Shown piece by piece: positions 54,589 through 63,818 of a DNA stretch of 64,000 nucleotides. Source of the DNA: Ruegeria sp. Ofav3-42 (GTDB lineage: Bacteria; Pseudomonadota; Alphaproteobacteria; Rhodobacterales; Rhodobacteraceae); the NCBI RefSeq assembly GCF_022347725.1, contig NZ_JAKRGB010000010.1:124001-188000 (forward strand), in the 5' to 3' direction. The translations under genes and the position numbers were made by a program. Each line of letters begins with the position of its first letter. Position 1 is the first letter of the stretch. The notes under the pieces are model-generated. The model had not been told where the DNA came from, made no database searches, and saw only the letters and a program-made list of their open reading frames with translations.

Positions 54589-55338
54589 ATGCCAAAATTC
54601 GCAGCGAATATATCTCTGCTCTTTGCCGAACTTCCCTACCTGGACAGGTTTCAGGCCGCAGCAGATGCCGGGTTCAAGGCGGTCGAGATTCTGTTCCCCT
54701 ACGAACTGGCCGCAAAGGAAACTCAACGTGCTCTGCTGGCCAGCGGGCTCGATCTGGTTCTGATCAATGCGCCGCCGCCCAATTACACGGGCGGCGACCC
54801 CGGTTATGCGGCCATCCCCGGTGGAGAGGCACGGTTTCAATCAGATATCCACCGCGTTCTGCGATATGCCGAAGTCCTGCGCCCTGAACTGATCCACATC
54901 ATGTCAGGCTATTCCGCTGGGCCGGATGCTTTTGACTGTATGGTGCGGAACCTGCAATGGGCGGCTGACCATGCACCGCAACAGCAGTTCACGATTGAAC
55001 CGCTCAACCCTGTGTCTCAGCCGGACTATTTTCTCAACGATTATAATCTGGCGCTCGAAGTTCTGGACCGCGTGGACCGCCCGAATGTTGGCCTGCAATA
55101 TGACAGCTTCCACGCCCATATGATCCACGGTGACGCGTTATCAGTTTGGGAGAAGTTCTACCCAAACGTCGTGCACGCCCAGATCGGAGCAGCGCCCGAC
55201 CGGTCCGAACCGGGGCGCGGATCGACAGACTTCACACATCTTTTCAATGCGATGAAGGCCTCGGGCTATTCCGGTTGGGTCAGTGCCGAATACACTCCGT
55301 CCACCCCGCGGACAGTACAGTCACTGGGCTGGATGTGA
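54589..55338 (+). CDS. hyi: Hydroxypyruvate isomerase (TIM-barrel)
   Basis: 249 residues, xylose-isomerase-like barrel. Interconverts hydroxypyruvate and tartronate semialdehyde. Marks: FAANISLLFAELPYLDRF near the start, VEILFPYE, the metal-site Glu in FTIEPLNPV, LQYDSFHAHMIHGD (Asp and His ligands) and HAQIGAAPDRSEPG, with VSAEYTPS at the end. The glyoxylate or purine-degradation partners (gcl, glxR) are not in the window. The Shine-Dalgarno is AAGG. The 152-base gap upstream, shared with the EamA gene, holds its promoter. Confidence 0.9.
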   Translation: MPKFAANISLLFAELPYLDRFQAAADAGFKAVEILFPYELAAKETQRALLASGLDLVLINAPPPNYTGGDPGYAAIPGGEARFQSDIHRVLRYAEVLRPELIHIMSGYSAGPDAFDCMVRNLQWAADHAPQQQFTIEPLNPVSQPDYFLNDYNLALEVLDRVDRPNVGLQYDSFHAHMIHGDALSVWEKFYPNVVHAQIGAAPDRSEPGRGSTDFTHLFNAMKASGYSGWVSAEYTPSTPRTVQSLGWM

Positions 55339-55417
55339 CGGCAATTCACCTATTCCGGCTGGCAATTAGCCCGAAAATATCTAAAACCGAAGCGTCGCGA
55401 CTTTGAGGATGCCTGAA

Positions 55418-55648
55418 ATGATCCCAGCCCGCTTTGCCCACGCCGTGTTTGGCCTGATCATGTCTGGCCTGATGTCCTGTATCGTAACCGGTATAGCCAC
55501 GGTCAAAGCGATCGGGTTTGGCCCTGGCACGCTTGGTGACTGGATGGCCTCATGGGCCTTTTGCTGGCCCATCGCATTTGCGGTGATCCTGACGCTTGGT
55601 CCAACCGTAAAACGCATGGTCGAAGGGTGGGTCAGACCGCAGGGCTGA
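55418..55648 (+). CDS. DUF2798 membrane protein
   Basis: 76 residues, two membrane helices (~8-30, ~45-65) with the family pattern MIPARFAHAVFGLIMSGLMS. The ATG at 55418 fits this; two upstream in-frame starts (TTG 55403, ATG 55409) are poorly placed. Function unknown. It lies between hyi and the convergent polA end. Confidence 0.8.
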   Translation: MIPARFAHAVFGLIMSGLMSCIVTGIATVKAIGFGPGTLGDWMASWAFCWPIAFAVILTLGPTVKRMVEGWVRPQG

Positions 55649-55693
55649 CCCGGTGCGAAGATGGCCCGCCGGGCCTGATGAGCAGCGCCGCCC

Positions 55694-58498
55694 TTAATGC
55701 GCCTCGGCCCAATTGGCGCCTTGTCCTGCATCCACGCTCAGCTTCACGTCCAGCTTCACCGCCGGGTCAGAGGCACCCTCCATCACGTTGCGTGCGACGT
55801 CGATCACCTGATCCACGGAGTCTTCGGCCACTTCGAAAAGCAATTCGTCGTGTACTTGCAGCAGCATCTTTGCAGGCAGCCCGTTGATCGCATCCGGCAT
55901 TCGCACCATCGCGCGCCGGATCACATCCGCCGCCGTTCCTTGAATCGGCGCGTTGATCGCCGCCCGACGCGAGAACCCCGCATGCGGCCCCTTGGCGTTG
56001 ATCTCGGGCGTATGGATTTTGCGCCCGAACAACGTCTGCACATAGCCATGCTCTTTGGCGAAGGCGACTGTGTCGTCCATATAACTGCGAATACCTGGGA
56101 AGCGTTCGAAATACCGGTCGATGAACCCCTGCGCCTCGGCGCGCGGGATGCGCAGGTTGCGCGCAAGGCCAAAGCCCGAGATACCGTAGATCACACCAAA
56201 GTTGATCGCCTTGGCCTGACGGCGGATATCTGGCGTCATCTCGTCCAGCGGCACATCGAACATCTCGGAGGCGGTCATGGCGTGAATGTCCAACCCGTCC
56301 GCAAAAGCCTGTTTCAATGCAGGGATATCGGCAATATGCGCCAGAATCCGCAGCTCGATCTGGCTGTAGTCGAGGCTGACCAGCACGTTCCCCGGCTCGG
56401 CAATGAACGCCTCACGAATGCGCCGCCCTTCTTCGGTGCGCACCGGGATGTTCTGCAGGTTCGGATCGGTTGAGGCCAAACGGCCCGTATTCGCACCGGT
56501 GATCGAATAAGACGTATGCACGCGCCCCGTATCCGGATTGATGTGGGTCTGCAGCGCATCCGTGTAAGTCGATTTCAGCTTGGACAGTTGCCGCCAGTCC
56601 AGCACCCGGCGCGGCAACTCATGCTCGGTCGCCAGATCCTCGAGGATATCCGCCCCGGTTGAATATTTCCCGGTTTTTCCCTTCTTGCCGCCTTCCAAAC
56701 CCATCTTGTCGAACAGGATCTCACCCAGCTGCGCGGGTGATCCGACGTTGAAATTTTCACCCGCCAACTCGTGGATTTCAGCCTCTAATCCGGCCATTTT
56801 CTGCGCAAAGGCGTTCGACATCCGGCTCAGCACGTCGCGGTCGACCTTGATGCCATACATTTCCATCTGGGCCAGAACCGGCACCAGCGGGCGCTCGAGC
56901 GTCTCGTAAACCGTCGTCACCTGTACCTGATGCAATTGCGGCTTGAACAGCTTCCATAGGCGCAGGGTGATATCCGCATCCTCCGCTGCATAGGCCGTTG
57001 CCTCATCAATCGGAACCTTGTCGAAGGTGATGGCGGATTTGCCTGTTCCCAGCAGCGGTTTGATCGGGATCGGCGTATGGCTCAGATACCGCTCGGACAG
57101 CGTGTCCATACCGTGGCCATGCTCACCGCCGTGCATCGCGTAAGACATAAGCATCGTGTCGTCGATCGGCGCGACGGATACCCCATACCGCTTAAAAATC
57201 TTGGCGTCATACTTCATGTTCTGCCCGATTTTCAGGATCGACGGGTCCTCGAACATCGGTTTCAGCAGTGTCAGAGCCTCATCCAGCGGCATCTGCCCTT
57301 CGGCCAGCGCATCCGAGCCGAACAGATCGTCGCTTGCGCCGTCGCGGTGGGTCAGTGGGATATAGCAGGCTTCACCCGGCTCAACCGACAGCGAAATGCC
57401 CACCAGATCGGCAATCATTTCGTTCAGTCCGGTGGTTTCGGTATCAACCGCGATCCAGCCGCGCTCATAGGCCTGATCGATCCATTTCTGCAGCGCCGCC
57501 GCATCCCGCACGCAGTCATATTTGGACGCGTCGAACGGGATTACTTCGGCCTCGACCACTTCAGCCGCAGGTGCGGGCGCGTCTGCAATCACCGGGGCTT
57601 CGGCTCCCAACTTGTCTGCGATCCGCTTGGTGAGCGTGCGAAACTCCATATCGGCCAGAAAGCCCAACAAAGTATCCGGCTCGGGATCTTTCACCTCAAG
57701 ATCGTCCAGCGTGAAGTCCAGCGGTGTGTTTTCGTCCAACTGCACGAGTTTCTTCGACAGTTCGATCTGGTCACGCTTTTCGATCAGGGTCTGGCGGCGC
57801 TTGGGTTGTTTGATCTTTTCGGCATTGTCCAGCAGCGTTTCCAGATCGCCGTATTCGTTGATCAACAGGGCCGCCGTCTTGATTCCAATCCCCGGAGCCC
57901 CCGGCACGTTATCCACAGAATCGCCGGCCAAAGCCTGAACATCGACCACCCGCTCTGGCCCGACGCCAAATTTCTCAACCACCCCATCGCGATCGATGCG
58001 CTTGTTCTTCATCGCATCCAGCATTTCCACGCCGCCGCCAACCAACTGCATCAGGTCTTTGTCAGAACTCACGATGGTCACACGCCCGCCCGCGTCACGC
58101 GCCTGAACGGCCAGCGTGGCGATGATGTCGTCGGCCTCATAGCCCTCAAGCTCTTTACAGGCGATGTTGAACGCTTTGGTCGCCTCGCGGGTCAGCGGCA
58201 TCTGCGGGCGCAGATCCTCGGGCATCGCCTCGCGGTTGGCTTTGTAAAGATCGTAAAGGTCGTTGCGGAAGGTGTGCGAACCCTTGTCAAAGATCACCGC
58301 CACATGAGTCGGCGCGTCCGGCCCCGCGTTCCCCTCGACATATTTCTGCAGCATGTTGCAGAACCCCGAAACGGCGCCAATCGGCAACCCGTCCGATTTC
58401 CGCGTCAGCGGTGGCAGCGCGTGATAAGCCCGAAAGATAAAGGCCGATCCGTCGATCAGATGCAGGTGGCACCCTTTTCCGAATTCGCTCTTGCTCAT
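55694..58498 (-). CDS. polA: DNA polymerase I
   Basis: 934 residues. Three domains: 5'-3' exonuclease (~1-300: HLIDGSAFIFRAYHALPPL, VSSDKDLMQL), a 3'-5' exonuclease (~340-520: AVDTETTGLNE with the catalytic DxE, kept), and the polymerase (~540-934: DYSQIELRILAHIADIP, the O helix KAINFGVIYGISGFGLA, VHDELLFEV). It fills Okazaki gaps and repair patches. The ATG at 58498 has GAGG nine bases upstream; the open frame extends 14 codons further. Divergent from a secreted-protein gene only 27 bases away. Confidence 0.96.
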   Translation of the reverse strand: MSKSEFGKGCHLHLIDGSAFIFRAYHALPPLTRKSDGLPIGAVSGFCNMLQKYVEGNAGPDAPTHVAVIFDKGSHTFRNDLYDLYKANREAMPEDLRPQMPLTREATKAFNIACKELEGYEADDIIATLAVQARDAGGRVTIVSSDKDLMQLVGGGVEMLDAMKNKRIDRDGVVEKFGVGPERVVDVQALAGDSVDNVPGAPGIGIKTAALLINEYGDLETLLDNAEKIKQPKRRQTLIEKRDQIELSKKLVQLDENTPLDFTLDDLEVKDPEPDTLLGFLADMEFRTLTKRIADKLGAEAPVIADAPAPAAEVVEAEVIPFDASKYDCVRDAAALQKWIDQAYERGWIAVDTETTGLNEMIADLVGISLSVEPGEACYIPLTHRDGASDDLFGSDALAEGQMPLDEALTLLKPMFEDPSILKIGQNMKYDAKIFKRYGVSVAPIDDTMLMSYAMHGGEHGHGMDTLSERYLSHTPIPIKPLLGTGKSAITFDKVPIDEATAYAAEDADITLRLWKLFKPQLHQVQVTTVYETLERPLVPVLAQMEMYGIKVDRDVLSRMSNAFAQKMAGLEAEIHELAGENFNVGSPAQLGEILFDKMGLEGGKKGKTGKYSTGADILEDLATEHELPRRVLDWRQLSKLKSTYTDALQTHINPDTGRVHTSYSITGANTGRLASTDPNLQNIPVRTEEGRRIREAFIAEPGNVLVSLDYSQIELRILAHIADIPALKQAFADGLDIHAMTASEMFDVPLDEMTPDIRRQAKAINFGVIYGISGFGLARNLRIPRAEAQGFIDRYFERFPGIRSYMDDTVAFAKEHGYVQTLFGRKIHTPEINAKGPHAGFSRRAAINAPIQGTAADVIRRAMVRMPDAINGLPAKMLLQVHDELLFEVAEDSVDQVIDVARNVMEGASDPAVKLDVKLSVDAGQGANWAEAH

Positions 58499-58525
58499 GC
58501 TGGTGCGCCTCATAAGATCGTGGTC

Positions 58526-59017
58526 ATGTTCAGTCTGCACGTTTTATCGGTCATCGCGCCCGCAACCGCAATCACTCTCATGGCAACAACTGTATTGGCA
58601 GGCCCGAAACTGCCATCCGACTGCGTTGGCACACATAGCAGCACCTCCAACTGCGCGCCGATACTGGCATGTTTGGGGAGTAGCGGTATCTGTTTCACAG
58701 GTCGCGCCATTGGCTGGGGAAGCGGCACCCACGCCGGGCGCACCAGTGCTGATTTCGGGTGCAATGGCGAGTGGACGGCAAACGGAAGTCTCGGCTTTGG
58801 GGAAGCCACGCTTGAATGCGATAATGGGCTGACCGGGCGTGCCTTTTTCACCTACCAGCACCCGGAAACCGGCACGGCCAGCGGTTTGGGCAAACTTAGC
58901 AATGGCGAGACATTTCACGTTTGGTCCGGCGCCAATGTCGATCAGTTCCTGATCACCAAATACGGCGACGTCGATGCAGGCGCGCTCTGTCAGAGTTTTA
59001 CCAAACCCGGTGCCTGA
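58526..59017 (+). CDS. Small Cys-rich secreted protein, unknown
   Basis: 163 residues. Signal peptide ~1-25 (MFSLHVLSVIAPATAITLMA ... VLAGP), then about seven Cys in a Gly-rich body with repeated G-x-G-x-(A/G) strands (FGCNGEWTANGSLGFGEATLEC), which may form a disulphide-rich beta fold. I recognise no family. The start is uncertain: a second ATG at 58580 would shorten the signal peptide. It is divergent from polA and convergent with the CHCC zinc-finger gene. Confidence 0.6.
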   Translation: MFSLHVLSVIAPATAITLMATTVLAGPKLPSDCVGTHSSTSNCAPILACLGSSGICFTGRAIGWGSGTHAGRTSADFGCNGEWTANGSLGFGEATLECDNGLTGRAFFTYQHPETGTASGLGKLSNGETFHVWSGANVDQFLITKYGDVDAGALCQSFTKPGA

Positions 59018-59024
59018 CGGGCGA

Positions 59025-59240
59025 TCAACCCTGTTCCCTGCCCTTCAGAACATATTTGCAGTCACAATAGGGGCATTCGACCCAACCGGCATCCTCGGGG
59101 ATCTGCAACCAGACGCGCGGATGGCCCAATGCACCCTCGCCACCGTCACAGGCGACACGGGCGGTTTCGACGATCTGGGTTTCCGGCGCTTCGATAGTCA
59201 CGGCTGGCGATCCTTCACTGGTTGTCGGCCTCGCGGGCAT
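59025..59240 (-). CDS. CHCC-type zinc-finger protein (NDUFS6-like)
   Basis: 71 residues. The pattern [20 protein letters not shown] and [11 protein letters not shown] gives C-x-n-H-x-n-C-x2-C, the NDUFS6-like zf-CHCC domain. In some bacteria and mitochondria it is an accessory part of complex I or of similar assemblies; no nuo genes are near. It is divergent from the ABC ATPase gene by 15 bases. Confidence 0.88.
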   Translation of the reverse strand: MPARPTTSEGSPAVTIEAPETQIVETARVACDGGEGALGHPRVWLQIPEDAGWVECPYCDCKYVLKGREQG

Positions 59241-59255
59241 GCATTAGGTGCGTTT

Positions 59256-60281
59256 ATGAGCGATGAGCAAACCGGGGGCAAGAGCCACATGGCAGATGCG
59301 GCAATCAGGATCGAAGGACTGCGCAAGACCTATCGTGGCGGCAAGGGGCAGCCCGAGAAACAGGCGCTGAAGGGCATCGATCTGACGATTCCGCGTGGGT
59401 CGGTCTTTGGTCTGCTGGGTCCGAACGGGGCCGGTAAGTCGACCCTGATCAACATCCTGGCGGGTCTGGTGGTGAAATCGGCTGGCAGTGTTTCGATCTG
59501 GGGCTTCGATCAGGACCGAAATCCCCGCCAATCTCGTGCTTCGATTGGCGTCATGCCACAGGAACTGAACCTTGACCCATTTTTCACTCCGCGCGGCGCG
59601 CTAGAAGTTCAGGCAGGGCTTTATGGCGTGCCCAAGGCGCAGCGCCGCAGCGACGAAATCCTCGAACTGGTAGGTCTCAGAGACAAGGCCGAGGCCTATG
59701 CCCGCACCCTGTCGGGCGGCATGCGACGGCGCTTGCTGTTGGCCAAGGCCCTCGTGCATCATCCCAAGATTCTGGTGCTGGACGAACCCACTGCGGGGGT
59801 CGACATTGAGCTGCGTCAGATGCTGTGGACCAACGTGCGCAAGCTGAACGAACGGGGCATGACCATCATCCTGACGACCCACTACCTGGAAGAAGCGCAG
59901 GAGATGTGTGACGAGATCGCCATCATCAACCACGGTGAGAAGGTGACGCAAGACAGCACCAGCAATCTGCTGTCTCGTATGGATAGCCGTACCATGGTCA
60001 TTGTTCCCGACGGCCCCATTTCTGATCTGCCCGCCACCGACGGCGTCGAGGCCACCCTGCGCGACGATGGCAACCTTGTGCTGCAATACCGCAGCACCCT
60101 GACCAGTGCCGAACGGGTGCTTGAAGCCGTACGTTCCGCCAATATCCGCATTCGCGACGTCCGCACCGAGGAAGCGGATCTTGAGGATGTGTTCCTCGAA
60201 CTGACCTCCAGCCGAGCCGAGGACCTCCTGGCGGGTGATCAGGATCAGCCGCACCGGGGAATGCATCGGGTCAAACTTTAG
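59256..60281 (+). CDS. ABC transporter ATP-binding protein, without adjacent permease
   Basis: 341 residues. Walker A GLLGPNGAGKSTLINI, signature TLSGGMRRRLLLAKAL, Walker B ILVLDEPTAGVDIEL, and a C-terminal extension (~235-330) like that of multidrug-type ABC-2 exporters. The ATG at 59256 has AGGTG six bases upstream; ATG 59289 is possible. No membrane partner follows on either strand, since the next gene is the reverse DUF1203, so the permease is encoded elsewhere. It overlaps that gene by four bases. Confidence 0.88.
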   Translation: MSDEQTGGKSHMADAAIRIEGLRKTYRGGKGQPEKQALKGIDLTIPRGSVFGLLGPNGAGKSTLINILAGLVVKSAGSVSIWGFDQDRNPRQSRASIGVMPQELNLDPFFTPRGALEVQAGLYGVPKAQRRSDEILELVGLRDKAEAYARTLSGGMRRRLLLAKALVHHPKILVLDEPTAGVDIELRQMLWTNVRKLNERGMTIILTTHYLEEAQEMCDEIAIINHGEKVTQDSTSNLLSRMDSRTMVIVPDGPISDLPATDGVEATLRDDGNLVLQYRSTLTSAERVLEAVRSANIRIRDVRTEEADLEDVFLELTSSRAEDLLAGDQDQPHRGMHRVKL

Positions 60282-60742
60282 GCGCGATCAACCCGCGCCT
60301 GATAGCAGTTGTTCCGCGCAGACCGTACGTGGATATAGGCGACGTCCGCTCGGGCAAATATATCGCGGACCGCCGCACCGATCTGATCCGTAGGCGTTAT
60401 TGCACCGGTGCCATACACGATCCGGTCATCCTCGCCATAGCCTTTGATCAGGTAGTCCGGTGAAGTGGTCAGAATCTCAGGCATCCCGTCGCCCTCATAC
60501 CGGTGGCATGGCTTGGCACACAGAAAGATCGGGCCGGTTTCGGCATAGGGATGTGACTCTAAAAAAGGCCGATGTGCCAATATCAACATCTCAGCGCCTT
60601 CGGGGATGTTCTGCAGACAATGACGGCAGGGATTGCCTGCACCTTTCGAAACGGCGCGCTCTGGTGCCGCGCCATAAGCATCCGGGCCGCCCGCCTGCAG
60701 TGCGCGCACCTCTTCTGTGGGTAGGGCAGTGATCTTGAACAT
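60278..60742 (-). CDS. DUF1203-family protein
   Basis: 154 residues. The Cys-rich core GNPCRHCLQNIPEGAEMLILAHRPF and the ending HVRSARNNCYQARVDRA are the DUF1203 signature. The ATG at 60742 has GGAG 11 bases ahead, matching family length; the open frame to 60895 is a shadow. Function unknown. It shares the intergenic region with dnaE2, where an SOS-type box may control one or both. Confidence 0.88.
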   Translation of the reverse strand: MFKITALPTEEVRALQAGGPDAYGAAPERAVSKGAGNPCRHCLQNIPEGAEMLILAHRPFLESHPYAETGPIFLCAKPCHRYEGDGMPEILTTSPDYLIKGYGEDDRIVYGTGAITPTDQIGAAVRDIFARADVAYIHVRSARNNCYQARVDRA

Positions 60743-60820
60743 CTCAGGTCTCCTTTTTCGTGACCATGCCCATGTGCCCCGGCCCGCGCGACCCGTTTCC
60801 TGCGGAAAGGACTCGAAAAA

Positions 60821-60835
60821 GAACAAAACGTGAAT
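60821..60835. promoter_or_regulatory. LexA-like box before dnaE2
   Basis: GAAC-AAAACGT-GAAT, one base from the reverse-complement LexA repeat GAAC-N7-GAAC. Directly after it a TATAAT (60835-60840) serves as a -10, 11 bases before the dnaE2 ATG, so repressor binding would block RNA polymerase. The -35 is poor. Confidence 0.5.
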
Positions 60836-60851
60836 ATAATATGGAATCGCC

Positions 60852-63770
60852 ATGTATGCCGAGCTATCGATCACGTCGAATTTCACCTTCCTCACCGGGG
60901 CCTCTCACCCTGAGGAGTATATGGAGCGTGCCGTCACCCTGGGCCTGCCCGCCATTGCGATTGCCGATGACAACTCGGTCGCCGGGATTGTCCGCGCCCA
61001 TACGCAGGGGCGCGAGATCGCCCGCAAGGTCCGCGAACGGTTGGAGTGGGAGGCGCAGAACACGTCCATAGGCCCGCCCTACCCCGATCACATCCCCAAA
61101 CCGCCCTCTTACCCGATCCAAACGGTGCCACGCCTGATCCCGGCGGCGCGGCTGATCTTCACCGACGCGCCTACCGTCACCGCCCTGCCTCTGAACCGGC
61201 AGGGCTGGGCCAACCTATGCCGCATCTTGTCAAAGGGCCGCCTGCGCGCCGAGAAAGGCGACTGCATCCTGCACCTGTCAGACCTCCTGGAATTCTCCGA
61301 CGGCCTGCACCTGCTGCTCTGGCCACAAGCGAACCGGTCTCCTGGCGGCGCGAGCGCATGGCGAACACAGGCGCAACAGTTGACGCGCCGCTTTGCCGGA
61401 CGGATGCACCTGTTGATGCACCCCCGGTATGATGGTGCAGATACTGCCTATTTCTCTTTATTAGAGACTGAATCAAAGGAACTTGGCATCTCCACCCTCG
61501 CCAGTGCCACACCGCTGATGCATCACGGCACCCGCCGCAAGCTGGCCGACGTCCTGACTGCAATTCGCCTGCGCCGTAAGGTCGACGATCTGGGCCGGGA
61601 CGCACTGGCCAATGGGGAACAACGCCTGCGCTCGGAACCCGAGATGCTGCGCATCTTCAAAGGTCATGAGGGTGCCGTTGCCCGCGCCCATGCGCTCAGC
61701 GAACAACTCACCTTCTCGCTTGACGAGCTGCGTTATGAATATCCAAGCGAGGGCAGCGAACAAGAAACTCCGACCCAGCGCTTGCATCGGCTGGCGCAGG
61801 AAGGGTTGAAATGGCGTTATCCGGCGGGCGCGTCGGAGAAGGCGCAAAAGATGCTGGCGCATGAGCTCGCGCTCATCGGCAAGCTGAAATACGAACCCTA
61901 CTTCCTGACCGTCCGCGACATCGTCCATTTCGCCCGGTCCCGCAATATCCTCTGCCAGGGGCGCGGCTCGGCAGCCAATTCGGTGGTCTGCTTCTGCCTC
62001 GGCATCACCGAGGTCAGCCCCGAGATGGGTACGATGGTCTTCGAACGCTTCGTCTCCGAGGCGCGCGACGAGCCGCCCGATATCGACGTCGATTTCGAAC
62101 ATGAACGGCGCGAAGAGGTGATCCAGCACATCTACGACCGCTATGGCCGCGAACGCGCAGGCCTCTGCGCCACGGTCGTACACTATCGCGGCAAACGCGC
62201 CATCCGCGAGGTTGGTCGCGCCATGGGCCTGACCGAAGACACCATCTCAGCGCTGTCTTCGCAGCTTTGGGGGTTCTTTTCGGCCGATGGTCTGGAAGCG
62301 CAGCGCATGCGCGAGATTGGCCTCGACCCCGAGGATCGCCGCCTGAAACAGACTCTAATGCTGGTCTATGAGATCGACGGTTTCCCTCGACATCTGTCTC
62401 AGCACGTGGGCGGATTCATTATTACCGAGGGGCGCTTGGACGAACTTGTTCCCATCGAAAACGCCACAATGGAAGACCGTACGGTCATCTGCTGGGACAA
62501 GGATGACATCGACTCGCTGGGCATCCTCAAGGTCGATGTGCTCAGCCTCGGGATGCTGACCTGTATCCGCAAAGCGTTCGATCTGATCGGTCAGCACCAC
62601 CAGACCAGTTATACGCTGGCGACCCTGCCGCCCGAGGACCCCACGGTCTATGACATGCTGTGCAAGGCAGACTCAGTGGGCGTGTTTCAGGTGGAATCAC
62701 GTGCACAGATGAACTTCCTGCCCCGGATGCGGCCGCGTAATTTCTATGATCTGGTGATCGAGGTCGCCATCATCCGCCCCGGACCCATTCAGGGTGACAT
62801 GGTCCACCCCTATATCCGCCGCCGCAACGGAGAAGAAGAGGTCAGCTTTCCCTCGGACGAACTGGGCGAGGTGCTGGGCAAAACACTGGGCGTGCCGCTG
62901 TTTCAGGAACAGGCGATGCAGATCGCCATTGTCGGCGCGGGTTTCACCCCGGAACAGGCGGACCGGTTGCGGCGGTCGCTGGCGACGTTCAAGAAACACG
63001 GCAATGTCAGCGAATTCCGCGCCCTGTTCCTGCGCGGGATGAAGCGCAACGGATATGACGATGACTTCGCCGAGCGCTGTTTCTCGCAGATCGAAGGTTT
63101 TGGGTCCTATGGCTTCCCCGAAAGCCACGCGGCCAGCTTTGCGCTGCTTGTCTATGCCTCGGCCTGGATCAAATGCCACCATCCCGGCATTTTCGCCTGC
63201 GCGCTGCTGAACTCGCAGCCGATGGGCTTCTACGCCCCGGCGCAAATCGTGCGAGATGCGCGCGAACACGGCGTTCAGGTGCGCCCGATCTGCATCAATG
63301 CCAGCTTCTGGGACAATGTGATGGAGCCCGACGGCCATGGCGGGCTGGCCCTGCGGCTGGGTTTTCGCCAGATCAAGGGCCTCAGCGAGGAAGACGCCAG
63401 CTGGCTCACCGCAGCACGCGGCAACGGTTACCATCAGGTCGATGATGTCTGGCGCCGAGCTGGACTGGGGCCATCGGTGATTGAGCGGCTGGCCGAGGCC
63501 GATGCCTTCGCCGCCTGCGACCTGACCCGACGCGAGGCGTTGTGGCAGGCCAAGGCAATTGCGACTGCTAAGCCTCTGCCCCTGTTCTCGCAGGATCTGG
63601 AGGGCGAAGCGCTGAATGAACCCGAAGCCTATCTGCCCCGGATGACATTGGGTGAGCAGGTGGTCGAGGACTATGTCGCCACCCGCCTCAGCCTCAAGGC
63701 GCATCCGGTAGCCCTGCTGCGGCATCTGCTGACGCCCGAGCAGCGCGACAAAACCACGCCTGTTGCCTGA
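60852..63770 (+). CDS. dnaE2: Error-prone DNA polymerase DnaE2 (ImuC), short form without OB region
   Basis: 972 residues. PHP domain (~1-260; YAELSITSNFTFLTGASHPEE), palm with the two catalytic Asp in PPDIDVDFEHERREE, third Asp in LKVDVLSLGML, QVESRAQMNFLPRM and FPESHAASFALLVYASAWIKC, ending shortly after VVEDYVATRLSLKAHPVALLR. Full-length relatives continue with a ~100-residue OB-fold; here the frame stops and the next gene begins 49 bases later. It performs translesion synthesis, normally with ImuA and ImuB, which are not adjacent. GGAA is five bases before the ATG. A LexA-like site is upstream. Confidence 0.9.
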   Translation: MYAELSITSNFTFLTGASHPEEYMERAVTLGLPAIAIADDNSVAGIVRAHTQGREIARKVRERLEWEAQNTSIGPPYPDHIPKPPSYPIQTVPRLIPAARLIFTDAPTVTALPLNRQGWANLCRILSKGRLRAEKGDCILHLSDLLEFSDGLHLLLWPQANRSPGGASAWRTQAQQLTRRFAGRMHLLMHPRYDGADTAYFSLLETESKELGISTLASATPLMHHGTRRKLADVLTAIRLRRKVDDLGRDALANGEQRLRSEPEMLRIFKGHEGAVARAHALSEQLTFSLDELRYEYPSEGSEQETPTQRLHRLAQEGLKWRYPAGASEKAQKMLAHELALIGKLKYEPYFLTVRDIVHFARSRNILCQGRGSAANSVVCFCLGITEVSPEMGTMVFERFVSEARDEPPDIDVDFEHERREEVIQHIYDRYGRERAGLCATVVHYRGKRAIREVGRAMGLTEDTISALSSQLWGFFSADGLEAQRMREIGLDPEDRRLKQTLMLVYEIDGFPRHLSQHVGGFIITEGRLDELVPIENATMEDRTVICWDKDDIDSLGILKVDVLSLGMLTCIRKAFDLIGQHHQTSYTLATLPPEDPTVYDMLCKADSVGVFQVESRAQMNFLPRMRPRNFYDLVIEVAIIRPGPIQGDMVHPYIRRRNGEEEVSFPSDELGEVLGKTLGVPLFQEQAMQIAIVGAGFTPEQADRLRRSLATFKKHGNVSEFRALFLRGMKRNGYDDDFAERCFSQIEGFGSYGFPESHAASFALLVYASAWIKCHHPGIFACALLNSQPMGFYAPAQIVRDAREHGVQVRPICINASFWDNVMEPDGHGGLALRLGFRQIKGLSEEDASWLTAARGNGYHQVDDVWRRAGLGPSVIERLAEADAFAACDLTRREALWQAKAIATAKPLPLFSQDLEGEALNEPEAYLPRMTLGEQVVEDYVATRLSLKAHPVALLRHLLTPEQRDKTTPVA

Positions 63771-63818
63771 CGCCTGAACCGGGTATCCGCCCAGAACAGA
63801 GTCGAAATCGGACCCGTA

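Noticed and set aside
57077..58525. Long N-terminal extension of the frame that ends in the secreted protein
   Set aside because: This part lies opposite polA and carries no plausible start; only the signal-peptide part from 58526 is kept.
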